Source: Schaalia dentiphila ATCC 17982
Lineage (GTDB): Bacteria; Actinomycetota; Actinomycetes; Actinomycetales; Actinomycetaceae
Reading direction: 5' to 3'
DNA length: 64,000 nt
Assembly (NCBI RefSeq): GCF_000154225.1
Contig: NZ_DS264586.1
Span: 2,014,527 to 2,078,526 of the forward strand
How positions within the stretch are numbered: the first letter of the stretch is position 1; every line of letters starts with the position of its first letter. Made by a program: the position numbers and the translations under genes. Below the pieces are notes generated by a model. It made no database searches. It saw only the letters and a program-made list of their open reading frames with translations, and was not told the origin of the DNA. Positions 1-6,323 of the stretch are shown piece by piece.

Positions 1-36
1 CTTGAGCAGTTCCGCGCCATCAGTCAGACGAGCCAC
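1..36 (-). CDS. clpX: ATP-dependent Clp protease ATP-binding subunit ClpX, N-terminal 12 codons only (partial)
   Basis: A GTG codon at 36-34 preceded by GGAGG (spacing 4) opens a minus-strand frame reading V/M-A-R-L-T-D-G-A-E-L-L-K up to the window edge. This matches the conserved start of actinobacterial ClpX just before its CSFCGK zinc finger, although the finger lies outside the window. ClpX is the AAA+ unfoldase that feeds ClpP1P2. It sits directly downstream of clpP2, so the order is tig-clpP1-clpP2-clpX. The roughly 170 bases between it and the clpP2 hairpin are long enough for its own promoter, but I see no convincing -10/-35 pair. Only 12 residues are visible, so the call rests on motif plus synteny. 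Confidence 0.8.
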   Translation of the reverse strand, partial: MARLTDGAELLK

Positions 37-206
37 GAGACCTCCAAGGTGTTGAACGTTTTGCCGTTCGATCGGATACGCTTTCGCACTTGCTAGCAAA
101 CAACGTAGTGCACGCGGGGCAGTTTTCCGCTTAGCCACGCCTATTGTTATGAAAAGTTCACCCTCAGCCGAGCGCCGACACTGACCCGCTCAACGAGAGA
201 GACAGC

Positions 207-259
207 GACGAGGCCGTGGCACCCACCGCACACGCGCGCGGGGAAACCACGACCTCGTC
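207..259 (-). terminator. Terminator-like hairpin after clpP2
   Basis: GACGAGGCCGTGG (207-219) pairs with CCACGACCTCGTC (247-259), with one mismatch and a 27-nt loop. It lies just past the clpP2 stop. There is no U-run, so it may attenuate rather than fully stop transcription into clpX. The stem uses the GACGAGGCCG sequence seen at many 3' ends in this window. Confidence 0.45.
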
Positions 260-272
260 AATGAAGACAGCG

Positions 273-917
273 TCACAGAGCCTTGCGGGACTCCAGCACC
301 TGGTCGATCAGGCCGTACTCGGCGGCCTGCGGGGCGGTGAGGATCTTGTCGCGCTCGATGTCGCGGCGCACCTGCTCCACCGGCTTGCCCGAGTGCTTCG
401 AGATGGTGTCCTCGAGCCACGCGCGCATGCGGTCGATCTCGTCGGCGACGATCTGGATGTCCGAGGCCTGCCCCTGCATACCCTCCATCGCCGGCTGGTG
501 GATGAGGACGCGGGCGTTGGGCAGCGCCAGACGCTTACCGGGCGAACCTGCGGCCAGCAGCACGGCGGCAGCCGAGGCGGCCTGGCCGAGGCACACCGTC
601 TGGATCTGCGGCTTGATGTACTGCATCGTGTCGTAGATGGCGGTCAGCGCCGTGAAGGAGCCGCCGGGCGAATTGATGTACATGGTGATCAGCGAATCGG
701 GATCCTGGGACTCCAGGACCAGCAGCTGCGCCATGACGTCATCCGCGCTGGCGTCATCCACCTGAACGCCCAGGAACACGATGCGGTCTTCGAAGAGCTT
801 CGTGTAGGGGTTCTGACGGCGGAAACCGTAGGCCGTGCGCTCCTCGAAGTCGGGCAGCACGTAGCGGGCCTGGGGCATCTGGCGGGCGACCGCCTCAAAG
901 TAGGGCTGGATGCTCAT
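273..917 (-). CDS. clpP2: ATP-dependent Clp protease proteolytic subunit ClpP2
   Basis: This is a 214-residue serine protease subunit of the ClpP1P2 double-ring peptidase, which degrades proteins unfolded by ClpX or ClpC1 in the cytosol. The catalytic triad is visible: Ser115 in GQAAS, His140 in LIHQP, and Asp186 in RRDIERD. The length is normal for the family. The ATG at 917 shares one base with the TGA of the upstream clpP1, so the two genes are translationally coupled, as expected for the obligate heteromeric actinobacterial enzyme. It is the second clpP of the operon and precedes clpX, hence the P2 name. Confidence 0.95.
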   Translation of the reverse strand: MSIQPYFEAVARQMPQARYVLPDFEERTAYGFRRQNPYTKLFEDRIVFLGVQVDDASADDVMAQLLVLESQDPDSLITMYINSPGGSFTALTAIYDTMQYIKPQIQTVCLGQAASAAAVLLAAGSPGKRLALPNARVLIHQPAMEGMQGQASDIQIVADEIDRMRAWLEDTISKHSGKPVEQVRRDIERDKILTAPQAAEYGLIDQVLESRKAL

Positions 918-1528
918 CAGTTCTCTCCTCGCGTTCCGATCTCCTGCGGGCTGTCGATCACGCGGTCGACGAAGCCGTACTCGAGGGCTTCCTGCGCAGT
1001 GAACCAGTGGTCACGATCGCCGTCGGCCTCGACCTGCTCGACGGTCTTGCCCGTGCGAGACGCGGTGATGGCAGCGAGTTCCTTCTTCATGCCCAGGATC
1101 AGGTCCGCGTTGATGCGGATCTCGGTCGCGGAACCGCCCGCACCGCCCAGGGGCTGGTGCAGCAGCACGCGGGTGTGGGGGGTGATGTAGCGCTTGCCGG
1201 GGGCTCCCGCGGTAAGCAGGAACTGGCCCATCGACGCGGCCATGCCCATGCCGACCGTGACGACGTCGGGCTTGATGTACTGCATCGTGTCGTAGATGGC
1301 CATGCCGGCCGTCACCGAGCCGCCGGGCGAGTTGATGTACAGGTAGATGTCGCGGTCCGGGTCCTCGGCCGCGAGGAGCAGCAGCTGCGCGCAGATCACG
1401 TTCGCATTCTCGTCGCGGACCTCGCCGCCCAGCCAAATGATGCGTTCCTTGAGCAGGCGCTGGTAGACCGAGTCGCCCAGTCCCAGCTGCGAGCCTTCGC
1501 CAGCAGCACCGGTGTTGTGCACGCTCAC
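917..1528 (-). CDS. clpP1: ATP-dependent Clp protease proteolytic subunit ClpP1
   Basis: This 203-residue ClpP subunit has Ser99 (GMAAS), His124 (LLHQP) and Asp169 (EADGDRD) as its triad. It forms the mixed ClpP1P2 tetradecamer with its downstream neighbour. The open frame extends 62 codons further upstream, but that extension runs through a tandem repeat and looks non-coding. The GTG at 1528 follows GAGGAGGT at a spacing of 4 and begins a normal ClpP N-terminus, so I place the start there. Upstream lie a possible ClgR box and a 26-bp repeat that may influence expression. tig is further upstream in the same orientation. Confidence 0.93.
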   Translation of the reverse strand: MSVHNTGAAGEGSQLGLGDSVYQRLLKERIIWLGGEVRDENANVICAQLLLLAAEDPDRDIYLYINSPGGSVTAGMAIYDTMQYIKPDVVTVGMGMAASMGQFLLTAGAPGKRYITPHTRVLLHQPLGGAGGSATEIRINADLILGMKKELAAITASRTGKTVEQVEADGDRDHWFTAQEALEYGFVDRVIDSPQEIGTRGEN

Positions 1529-1620
1529 GCGTACCTCCTCGTCTGTTCGCGGGCCCCGTCGGCCCATTGGTGTCAACCGTACCCGCAGCGCGCCCGCTCG
1601 TGCGCGCGCCGGGCCGTCGT

Positions 1621-1633
1621 TTCGCTGTCGGCA
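1621..1633 (-). promoter_or_regulatory. Candidate ClgR-type operator upstream of clpP1
   Basis: On the minus strand the sequence TGCCGACAGCGAA fits the actinobacterial ClgR core CGCYNANRGCGWW with one mismatch (the first C is T). It lies about 93 nt upstream of the clpP1 GTG. ClgR activates clpP1P2 in Corynebacterium, Streptomyces and Mycobacterium. The site abuts the tandem repeat. The flanking WNNW positions do not match, so this remains a candidate. Confidence 0.35.
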
Positions 1634-1722
1634 CATGCACTGAGCACATGCGCTCGACACATGCACTGAGCACATGCGCTCGACACATGCACTGAGCACA
1701 TGCGCTCGACACATGCACTGAG
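1632..1722. repeat. 26-bp tandem repeat, 3.5 copies (seven 13-bp half units)
   Basis: Three exact 26-bp units (1632-1657, 1658-1683, 1684-1709) and a final half (1710-1722) are present. Each unit is made of the related halves CACATGCACTGAG and CACATGCGCTCGA. The array lies between tig and clpP1, in the region expected to hold the clpP1 promoter. Because 26 is not a multiple of three, the open frame across it is unlikely to be a real protein. Exact identity of the units suggests recent expansion and possible length variation between strains. Confidence 0.9.
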
Positions 1723-1793
1723 GGGGCGAGGCTCGCGCCCCACCCCCTCAGCCCACGAGTTAGTCACTCGTCAGCGGGTATACCCGCCGCGGT

Positions 1794-3113
1794 TCACTCC
1801 TGCTCGTCAGCGACCTCGGTGATGATCTCCGCGCCCTCTTCGGTGGCGGGATCGGTGCCGAAGAACTTGCTCAGGTCGACGTCGGCGCCGTTGGCATCCT
1901 TGACGGTAACGACCTTCAGGGCCTCAATGAGGGCCTTGGAGCGACCCAGGTCGGCCACAACGTTGGCCATCTGCTGGGAGGAGGAGAACAGCTGGTTGAT
2001 GTCGATGCCGAAGTTCTGCGACATCTGGATCGCGTAGTCGATCAGCTCCTGCTGGGAGACCTGCACGTCGAACTTCTTGGCCAGGGCCTCGGAGAGCAGC
2101 TCGGTGCGGATTTCCTTCTCGACGGCCTCGCGGGCTTCCTTCTTGGCCTTGGGCTTGGCGTCCTCGCCGACGCGGTGCTCGACCTGGTGGTCGACCGCGG
2201 ACTCGGGCAGGACGATCTCGACCTTGTCCAGGAGGAGGTCGATGAGGGCATCGCGCGCAGCGAGGGCCTGCTGGGATTCCTTGGACTGGGCGGCCTGCTT
2301 CTTCAGGTCTTCCTTGAGCTCGTCGATGGTGTCGAACTCGGAGACCATCTGAGCGAAGTCATCGTCAGCCTTGGGCAGCTCGCGGGTCTTCATAGCCTTG
2401 ATGGTGATGGTCACCTCGGCCTCTTCGCCCTCGTGCTCGCCACCCTTCAGCTTGGAGGTGAAGGTGACCTCTTCGCCGGCCTTGGTGCCGCGCAGGGCGG
2501 TGTCCTGGCCGTCAAGCATGGAGCCGGAGCCGATCTCGTAGGAGACGTCGGAGGCGGAGTCAACCTGCTTGCCGTCGATGGTGGCGACCAGGTCGATGGT
2601 CGCGAAGTCGCCGGTCTTGGCCTTGCGGTTGATGGTCTTGAGGGTCGCGAAGCGGCCGCGCAGGTCCTCAAGTTCCTTCTCGACGTCCTCTTCGGTGACC
2701 TCGGTGGGCTCGACCTCGACGACGAGCTTCTCGTCGATCTCGGGCAACTCGAAGGCGGGGACGACGTCAACCTCGGCAGTGAAGACGAGCTGGCCGCCCT
2801 GGGCGCCGGTCACGTTGGGGATCTCGGTGACGTCGACAGTGGGCTGAGCCATGGGGCGCAGGTCGTTCTCGTTGACGGCGTCGGAGTAGTAGCCGGGCAG
2901 GACCTGGTTGACGACCTGCTCGATGACGGCGGCGCGGCCGAAGCGCTGGTCGATAATGCGCGGAGGCACGTGGCCCTTACGGAAGCCGGGGATGTTGACC
3001 TGTCCGGCGATCTCCTTGTACGCCTTGTCCATTTCGGACTTCAGTTCCTCGAAGGGAACCTCAACGGTCAGACGAACCTTGGTGGGCTCGAGGGTTTCAA
3101 CGGTGCTCTTCAC
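1794..3113 (-). CDS. tig: Trigger factor (ribosome-associated chaperone and peptidyl-prolyl isomerase)
   Basis: A 439-residue protein with the standard trigger factor order: an N-terminal ribosome-binding domain (about 1-145) with the signature GFRKGHVPPRIIDQRFG, a central FKBP-type PPIase domain (about 150-245), and a C-terminal helical arm domain rich in Lys/Glu. The acidic tail (ATEEGAEIITEVADEQE) is typical of actinobacterial homologues. It binds nascent chains at the ribosome exit. The start is GTG at 3113 with GGAG about 9 nt upstream. It lies upstream of the clpP genes, the same association of tig with clp genes as in enterobacteria. Confidence 0.95.
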   Translation of the reverse strand: MKSTVETLEPTKVRLTVEVPFEELKSEMDKAYKEIAGQVNIPGFRKGHVPPRIIDQRFGRAAVIEQVVNQVLPGYYSDAVNENDLRPMAQPTVDVTEIPNVTGAQGGQLVFTAEVDVVPAFELPEIDEKLVVEVEPTEVTEEDVEKELEDLRGRFATLKTINRKAKTGDFATIDLVATIDGKQVDSASDVSYEIGSGSMLDGQDTALRGTKAGEEVTFTSKLKGGEHEGEEAEVTITIKAMKTRELPKADDDFAQMVSEFDTIDELKEDLKKQAAQSKESQQALAARDALIDLLLDKVEIVLPESAVDHQVEHRVGEDAKPKAKKEAREAVEKEIRTELLSEALAKKFDVQVSQQELIDYAIQMSQNFGIDINQLFSSSQQMANVVADLGRSKALIEALKVVTVKDANGADVDLSKFFGTDPATEEGAEIITEVADEQE

Positions 3114-3330
3114 GTGCGTACGCTCCGTAGTCTACGAATTCGGGAACGCCCATTTCAGGCGCATAACAACTCGCTTAGTGTACGCCACGACCCCGCTGAT
3201 GTCCTCATTCGCGGGGCATTAGTGGGCATATCCACCCCTCTACAGCCGCTTCAAGTGCGCAACGCCACACGGGGAGGTACCCCTCTCTTCCCATTCGCGA
3301 GGCCGGGGCCGCCCGCACTCAGGGGCACAC

Positions 3331-3612
3331 TCAGGGGGCGAGGTAGTGGGAGCGCCCTCGCACAACGGCTGCCAGGCGGGCGCGGGGCACATCGGCGACG
3401 AGGCGCACCGCGGCGGCGATCTCGCCGTGAATGGCTCGCGCCTCGGCGTCATCTGTCGCGGTAAAGCGTGCGGTGACACGGGGCTGGCCGGAGGCTATGT
3501 CGATGTCCCAGGATTCGAGCCGGGTGACGGAGCGGGCGGCGGCCTCGACTTCTTCGGGGGCACGGCCTGGTGCCAGAGTCGTGACCGTCATGATGGTGCG
3601 ATAGGACGGCAT
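3331..3612 (-). CDS. Conserved small protein of unknown function (93 aa)
   Basis: A soluble 93-residue protein starting MPSYRTIMTVTTLAPGRAP. It has no signal or membrane segment and shows alternating beta/alpha-like stretches resembling small ferredoxin-fold proteins; that resemblance is only an impression. The ATG at 3612 follows GGGGGAG at a spacing of 3, better than the ATG 12 codons upstream, which would run toward the tRNA-Pro terminator. It stands alone between tig and tRNA-Pro. I do not recognise the family. Confidence 0.6.
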   Translation of the reverse strand: MPSYRTIMTVTTLAPGRAPEEVEAAARSVTRLESWDIDIASGQPRVTARFTATDDAEARAIHGEIAAAVRLVADVPRARLAAVVRGRSHYLAP

Positions 3613-3631
3613 GGACTCCCCCAGGATCGTA

Positions 3632-3659
3632 AGAAAAAACCGCGACACTATGGCCGCGG
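3632..3659 (-). terminator. Rho-independent terminator of tRNA-Pro
   Basis: On the minus strand, CCGCGGC (3659-3653), a 6-nt loop, and GTCGCGG (3646-3640) form a 7-bp stem with one wobble pair, followed by TTTTTTCTT. It lies 5 nt after the tRNA-Pro 3' end. Confidence 0.8.
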
Positions 3660-3737
<78 letters not shown>

Positions 3738-3836
3738 TTGGACTGATGTCCGGTGCCCCATCATACGGGAGGGCGGTTTAAATGTCGCGCACGCGGACAA
3801 TACCCGCTACGATCTTCGTGTCCCCTTCGGGGGCAC

Positions 3837-3907
3837 GCGGATGTAGCTCAATGGTAGAGCCTCTGCCTTCCAAGCAGATCACGCGGGTTCGATTCCCGTC
3901 ATCCGCT
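3837..3907 (+). tRNA. tRNA-Gly (anticodon TCC)
   Basis: This 71-nt cloverleaf has acceptor arms GCGGATG/CATCCGC with discriminator T, anticodon stem TCTGC/GCAGA, loop CTTCCAA (anticodon TCC), and T-loop GGTTCGATT. CCA is encoded immediately after (3908-3910). It marks the left border of the accessory stretch. Confidence 0.95.
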
Positions 3908-3918
3908 CCAGCACTGGG

Positions 3919-3950
3919 AAAGCCCCGGGCCACTCGGCCCGGGGCTTTCT
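3919..3950 (+). terminator. Terminator after tRNA-Gly
   Basis: AAAGCCCCGGGCC (3919-3931), a 4-nt loop, and GGCCCGGGGCTTT (3936-3948) make a perfect 13-bp stem with a T-rich tail. The same stem occurs at 6273-6308 beside the alcohol dehydrogenase gene, and its right arm plus about 25 following bases is one of three related copies in this region. Confidence 0.85.
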
Positions 3951-3977
3951 TGTCACATGCTCACATTCACGGTTATA

Positions 3978-4136
3978 GGACAAAACGTGTTGGTTTTATG
4001 GTGACTTTTCGGCTTTTTGGTGCGGAAAAATCGGTATTGAAGTTGGTGGGAGCCAACTTGAAGGATGGACAAAACGTGTTGGTTTTGTAGCGACTTTTCG
4101 GCTTGCTGGTACGGGAAAATCCACATTGAAGTTGGT
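3978..4136 (+). repeat. 70-bp direct repeat (two imperfect copies) at the IS left end
   Basis: Copies at 3978-4047 and 4067-4136 share GGACAAAACGTGTTGGTTTT, GACTTTTCGGCTT and ATTGAAGTTGGT blocks in the same order. A 19-nt spacer separates them and forms a small hairpin with the first copy (AAGTTGG/CCAACTT). This stretch is AT-rich compared with its surroundings. It looks like a duplicated IS terminus. Confidence 0.7.
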
Positions 4137-4153
4137 TGTTTCATCGTGGGGGT

Positions 4154-4225
4154 ATGAATACCCCCAAATGCCCGGCGTGCGGGCGAACGATGACCAGGTA
4201 TGGGCACTCGGCTTCAGGGGCGCAG
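4154..4225 (+). pseudogene. Transposase N-terminal remnant (zinc-ribbon start)
   Basis: Twenty-four codons read M-N-T-P-K-C-P-A-C-G-R-T-M-T-R-Y-G-H, ending S-A-S-G-A-Q. This matches the CPxCG...NG...SGxQ start of IS256/IS1249-type transposases that precedes an RWxCxxC second knuckle. The second cysteine pair and all of the catalytic domain are missing; the frame then runs into unrelated low-complexity sequence. Confidence 0.55.
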
Positions 4226-4315
4226 TTCGCCGGTGTGCTAGCTGCCTGCGCTCCTCGCCACGCACGTGGGCCCGCTAATGCGAGCCTGGGCAGCCCCGCC
4301 CACGCTCACATAAGA

Positions 4316-4395
4316 GGGTTAACGCGCTAATTAGCGGGTTAACGTGCGCATCCAGGGGTTCACGCGCATATTCAGCGGTTTGCATGCGGGCTACA
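4316..4395. repeat. Degenerate 20-bp tandem repeat, about 3.5 copies
   Basis: Units at 4316-4335, 4336-4355, 4356-4375 and a weak fourth at 4376-4395 follow the pattern GGGTT(A/C)ACG(C/T)GC..(A/T)..AG. The period is not a multiple of three, so coding is unlikely. It lies in the interior of the decayed IS. Confidence 0.6.
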
Positions 4396-4497
4396 TGCCA
4401 GGCCGGGCACCGTTACCTCCAACACGCAGAACGCGTCAGCCGCAACCACCGTTTTCAGCGTTCTTCACGGAGGTGGGCTGCGATGTGAGCGCCATAC

Positions 4498-4581
4498 CGC
4501 CCCGAACCGCGACATCACTACCCCGAACCGCGACATCACCGCCCTGAATCGCGACCCCACTGCCCACGACCGCGACCTCGC
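4498..4581. repeat. 21-bp tandem repeat, four copies
   Basis: Units at 4498-4518, 4519-4539, 4540-4560 and 4561-4581 share CCC(C/T)GAA(C/T)CGCGAC; the first two differ only at their first two bases. The 21-bp period keeps a minus-strand frame open and would encode a V-A-V-R-G heptad-like repeat. The frame lacks a start with a ribosome site and any family match, so I list the DNA repeat only. Confidence 0.7.
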
Positions 4582-4812
4582 CGCGACTAAACGGGGGGAT
4601 TTGCACCATTAGGAGCGCGACACGCCGGCGACACGCCGAAGGGAGGGTCATAATGCTGCAAAACCCCCACCATTAGCCCCCGCGTCAGGCTCCCTCACCG
4701 GTGCATGGCCGCCTGGCGGGGCGCCGATTAACGCCGGTGAGGCATCGCCAGCAACGACGGGGGACATCATGGTCGCCAGCTCCGAGACAACGCTTGTGAT
4801 CGATGGGGTGTT

Positions 4813-4874
4813 ACACCCGATCGGGAAGATTCAACCCCTTCTGATCGGGTGGATTCTTCCCTAACGGGTTGAAT
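4813..4874. repeat. Single inverted-repeat element related to the 7.6-8.2 kb array
   Basis: ACACCCGATCGGG is followed by ATTCAACCC..TTCTGATCGGGT..CTAACGGGTTGAAT. The outer arms ATTCAACCC and GGGTTGAAT are perfect complements. The central TTCTGATCGGGT and the following TAACGGGT match the centre of each large array unit at 7504-8225, with different flanking bases. Confidence 0.5.
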
Positions 4875-5016
4875 GCTCCCGTTGGGGTTGAGCCTATCTG
4901 AGACGCAGCAGCGCGAGCACGCTAGCCCAACGACACCGCCCTCGACGATGCCTGGGACCGAGCCACGACCAACACGTTGTGACCTTTGCCCGGGCTTTCC
5001 GCTCACTCACCTATGC

Positions 5017-5066
5017 TCACGCGGTTTCGGGGAACGCGGAGGTGTCGACGACGTAGCGGTAGCGCA
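5017..5066 (-). pseudogene. 3' end remnant of a second alcohol dehydrogenase gene
   Basis: Read on the minus strand and ending at TGA 5019-5017, this encodes LRYRYVVDTSAFPETA, compared with VRYRYVIDTSTFPESA at the end of the intact dehydrogenase at 6324. In DNA, 38 of 42 positions match from about 5025 to 5066, and weaker similarity continues left to 4988, past the stop codon. Nothing upstream (above 5067) matches the dehydrogenase. This is therefore a vestige, either of a duplicated gene or of the repeat that flanks the inserted Abi-like gene. Confidence 0.7.
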
Positions 5067-5087
5067 GACACCGGCCCAACACGACGA

Positions 5088-6050
5088 TCACAAGTTTGCG
5101 TCGATGAGAACCTCACGCGGCATGTCCCCATATTTCTTCGGCGTCGCAATCCCGTACGCAAGAAGCGGGTTTGCCTGCAGCAAGGGCTCGATCCGCACCC
5201 CCAACCAATCATCACAAATACCTGCATTCTGAACAAAATGATGCAACACTGCCAGGATCTTATAAATCGAACGCTCATCAAACGTCCGGTAGTTTCTCTT
5301 GATCCTGTTTGCAATATTTCGATTCAGCGCAGGTGCATCCGACACAGAAATATTCCAAAGCCGATTGAAGTGCGAACAGCGATTTCGCAAATAAACGAAC
5401 GATCGAACTTGGGAGGGAAAACTACGTCGCGACATACTAAGCGGGGGTGCAACAATTGAATCTAAAACGTCAGACACTCCTGAGGCATGAATCATACGCG
5501 ATAGTGTCCCAAAGCTAAGAACCTCAACAGCAACCCATATCGGCATCCTGTCGTAGGCCTGAGGAAGATACGACGTGCCAGACTTAATCTCATCACGATA
5601 GTGCAGAACGAACAGATCATTACTACGATCCAGGTCGGACAGTATGCGCTCCTGCACCGGTTCCTCTCTAGAGCAAGACAGGGGTTGACTAAAACCTTCA
5701 CCACGAGCATAAGAGGCAACAGGAGCAAAGTGCTCCGCGTAATGATACGCAAATCGATTTCGCAGGAAAATTTCACATGAGGCTAGCAACATAGAGCACT
5801 CATGACTGAGCAGGCGCTCCATCTCATACAGCCGATAGACAGCATCAAAGCTTGTCCCATCAATGAACGAATCGTCTTGATGATCCGGATCGAGCTGCCA
5901 ATAGCGAAAATAGCCGGATAGGCGATAGTAGTTGACGCGAGATAAGATAGCTGCAGCTTCTACCTCATCCTCAATGAGCATGCCACGACGCTTTAGCAGA
6001 TCAAGCTGTTCACCGTATGTCAGCCGAACTTTACCGACTTCTGAACGCAT
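5088..6050 (-). CDS. Abi_2 (AbiD/AbiF-like) abortive-infection family protein
   Basis: A 320-residue soluble protein. The N-terminal region (LTYGEQLDLLKRRGM, then ILSRVNYYRLSGYFRYW) and the following F-x-x-V-Y-R-L-Y-E-M-E-R segment are typical of the Abi_2 family. Near residues 230-240 the motif RNRCSHFNRLWN supplies the Rx4H signature of HEPN ribonucleases. Family members act in phage defence by cleaving RNA; the trigger here is unknown. I chose the ATG at 6050, which has AGGA about 9 nt upstream; a longer frame reaches 6143 without a good ribosome site. The gene is distinctly AT-rich and uses rarer codons than its neighbours, which suggests transfer. It is flanked by diverged repeats of the dehydrogenase 3' end and has no partner gene. 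Confidence 0.75.
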   Translation of the reverse strand: MRSEVGKVRLTYGEQLDLLKRRGMLIEDEVEAAAILSRVNYYRLSGYFRYWQLDPDHQDDSFIDGTSFDAVYRLYEMERLLSHECSMLLASCEIFLRNRFAYHYAEHFAPVASYARGEGFSQPLSCSREEPVQERILSDLDRSNDLFVLHYRDEIKSGTSYLPQAYDRMPIWVAVEVLSFGTLSRMIHASGVSDVLDSIVAPPLSMSRRSFPSQVRSFVYLRNRCSHFNRLWNISVSDAPALNRNIANRIKRNYRTFDERSIYKILAVLHHFVQNAGICDDWLGVRIEPLLQANPLLAYGIATPKKYGDMPREVLIDANL

Positions 6051-6068
6051 TTCAGGCTTCCTCGCATA

Positions 6069-6086
6069 AAATGGCCCCGGCCATTT
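6069..6086. promoter_or_regulatory. Palindrome just upstream of the Abi-like gene
   Basis: AAATGGCC-CC-GGCCATTT is a perfect 8+2+8 inverted repeat lying 19 nt upstream of the ATG and 8-10 nt upstream of its ribosome site. It could be an operator for autoregulation or an mRNA hairpin that limits translation; defence genes are often held silent this way. The role is inferred. Confidence 0.45.
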
Positions 6087-6272
6087 GTGCATGTGTGCAG
6101 TAATAATTTTACTACACCAGAGGCCTGGCCGGGGGTCTGTCAAGATGACAGATTACACGACGCGGCCAGAGAACGCAACTAGCATTCGTGAGATCTGAAG
6201 TGATCTCAAACACTCAATATCCATCTTAGTGTCGAAGAGCTAGCTACGAGTAGCATCGTTCGCCCAGAGAAT

Positions 6273-6308
6273 GGGAAAGCCCCGGGCCACATGGCCCGGG
6301 GCTTTCCC
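6273..6308. terminator. Perfect 16-bp hairpin after the alcohol dehydrogenase gene
   Basis: GGGAAAGCCCCGGGCC (6273-6288), loop ACAT, and GGCCCGGGGCTTTCCC (6293-6308). It is positioned to end the minus-strand dehydrogenase transcript and shares its stem with the tRNA-Gly terminator at 3919-3950. No long U-run follows on the minus strand. Confidence 0.7.
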
Positions 6309-6323
6309 GTCACTCACTCACAT

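Larger units (their letters stand above)
3978..4984 (+). mobile_element. Decayed insertion sequence (IS256/IS1249-like fragment with both ends)
   Basis: The left end GGACAAAACGTGTTGG (3978) has an inverted counterpart at 4968-4984 (ACCAACACGTTGTGACC, about 15 of 17 positions). A transposase-like N-terminus lies inside the left end. The interior between 4226 and 4960 carries no recognisable transposase and is filled by short degenerate repeats, so the element is dead or rearranged. No clear target-site duplication is visible. The family assignment rests only on the N-terminal zinc-ribbon motif. Confidence 0.45.

Noticed and set aside
1529..1714. N-terminal extension of ClpP1 rich in Cys/His/Met repeats
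   Set aside because: It is the translation of the 26-bp DNA repeat. A GTG with a strong ribosome site at 1528 gives a normal ClpP start.
4436..4651. Minus-strand frame encoding a V-A-V-R-G heptad repeat
   Set aside because: The frame is open only because the DNA repeat is 21 bp. No ribosome site or flanking coding signal is present.
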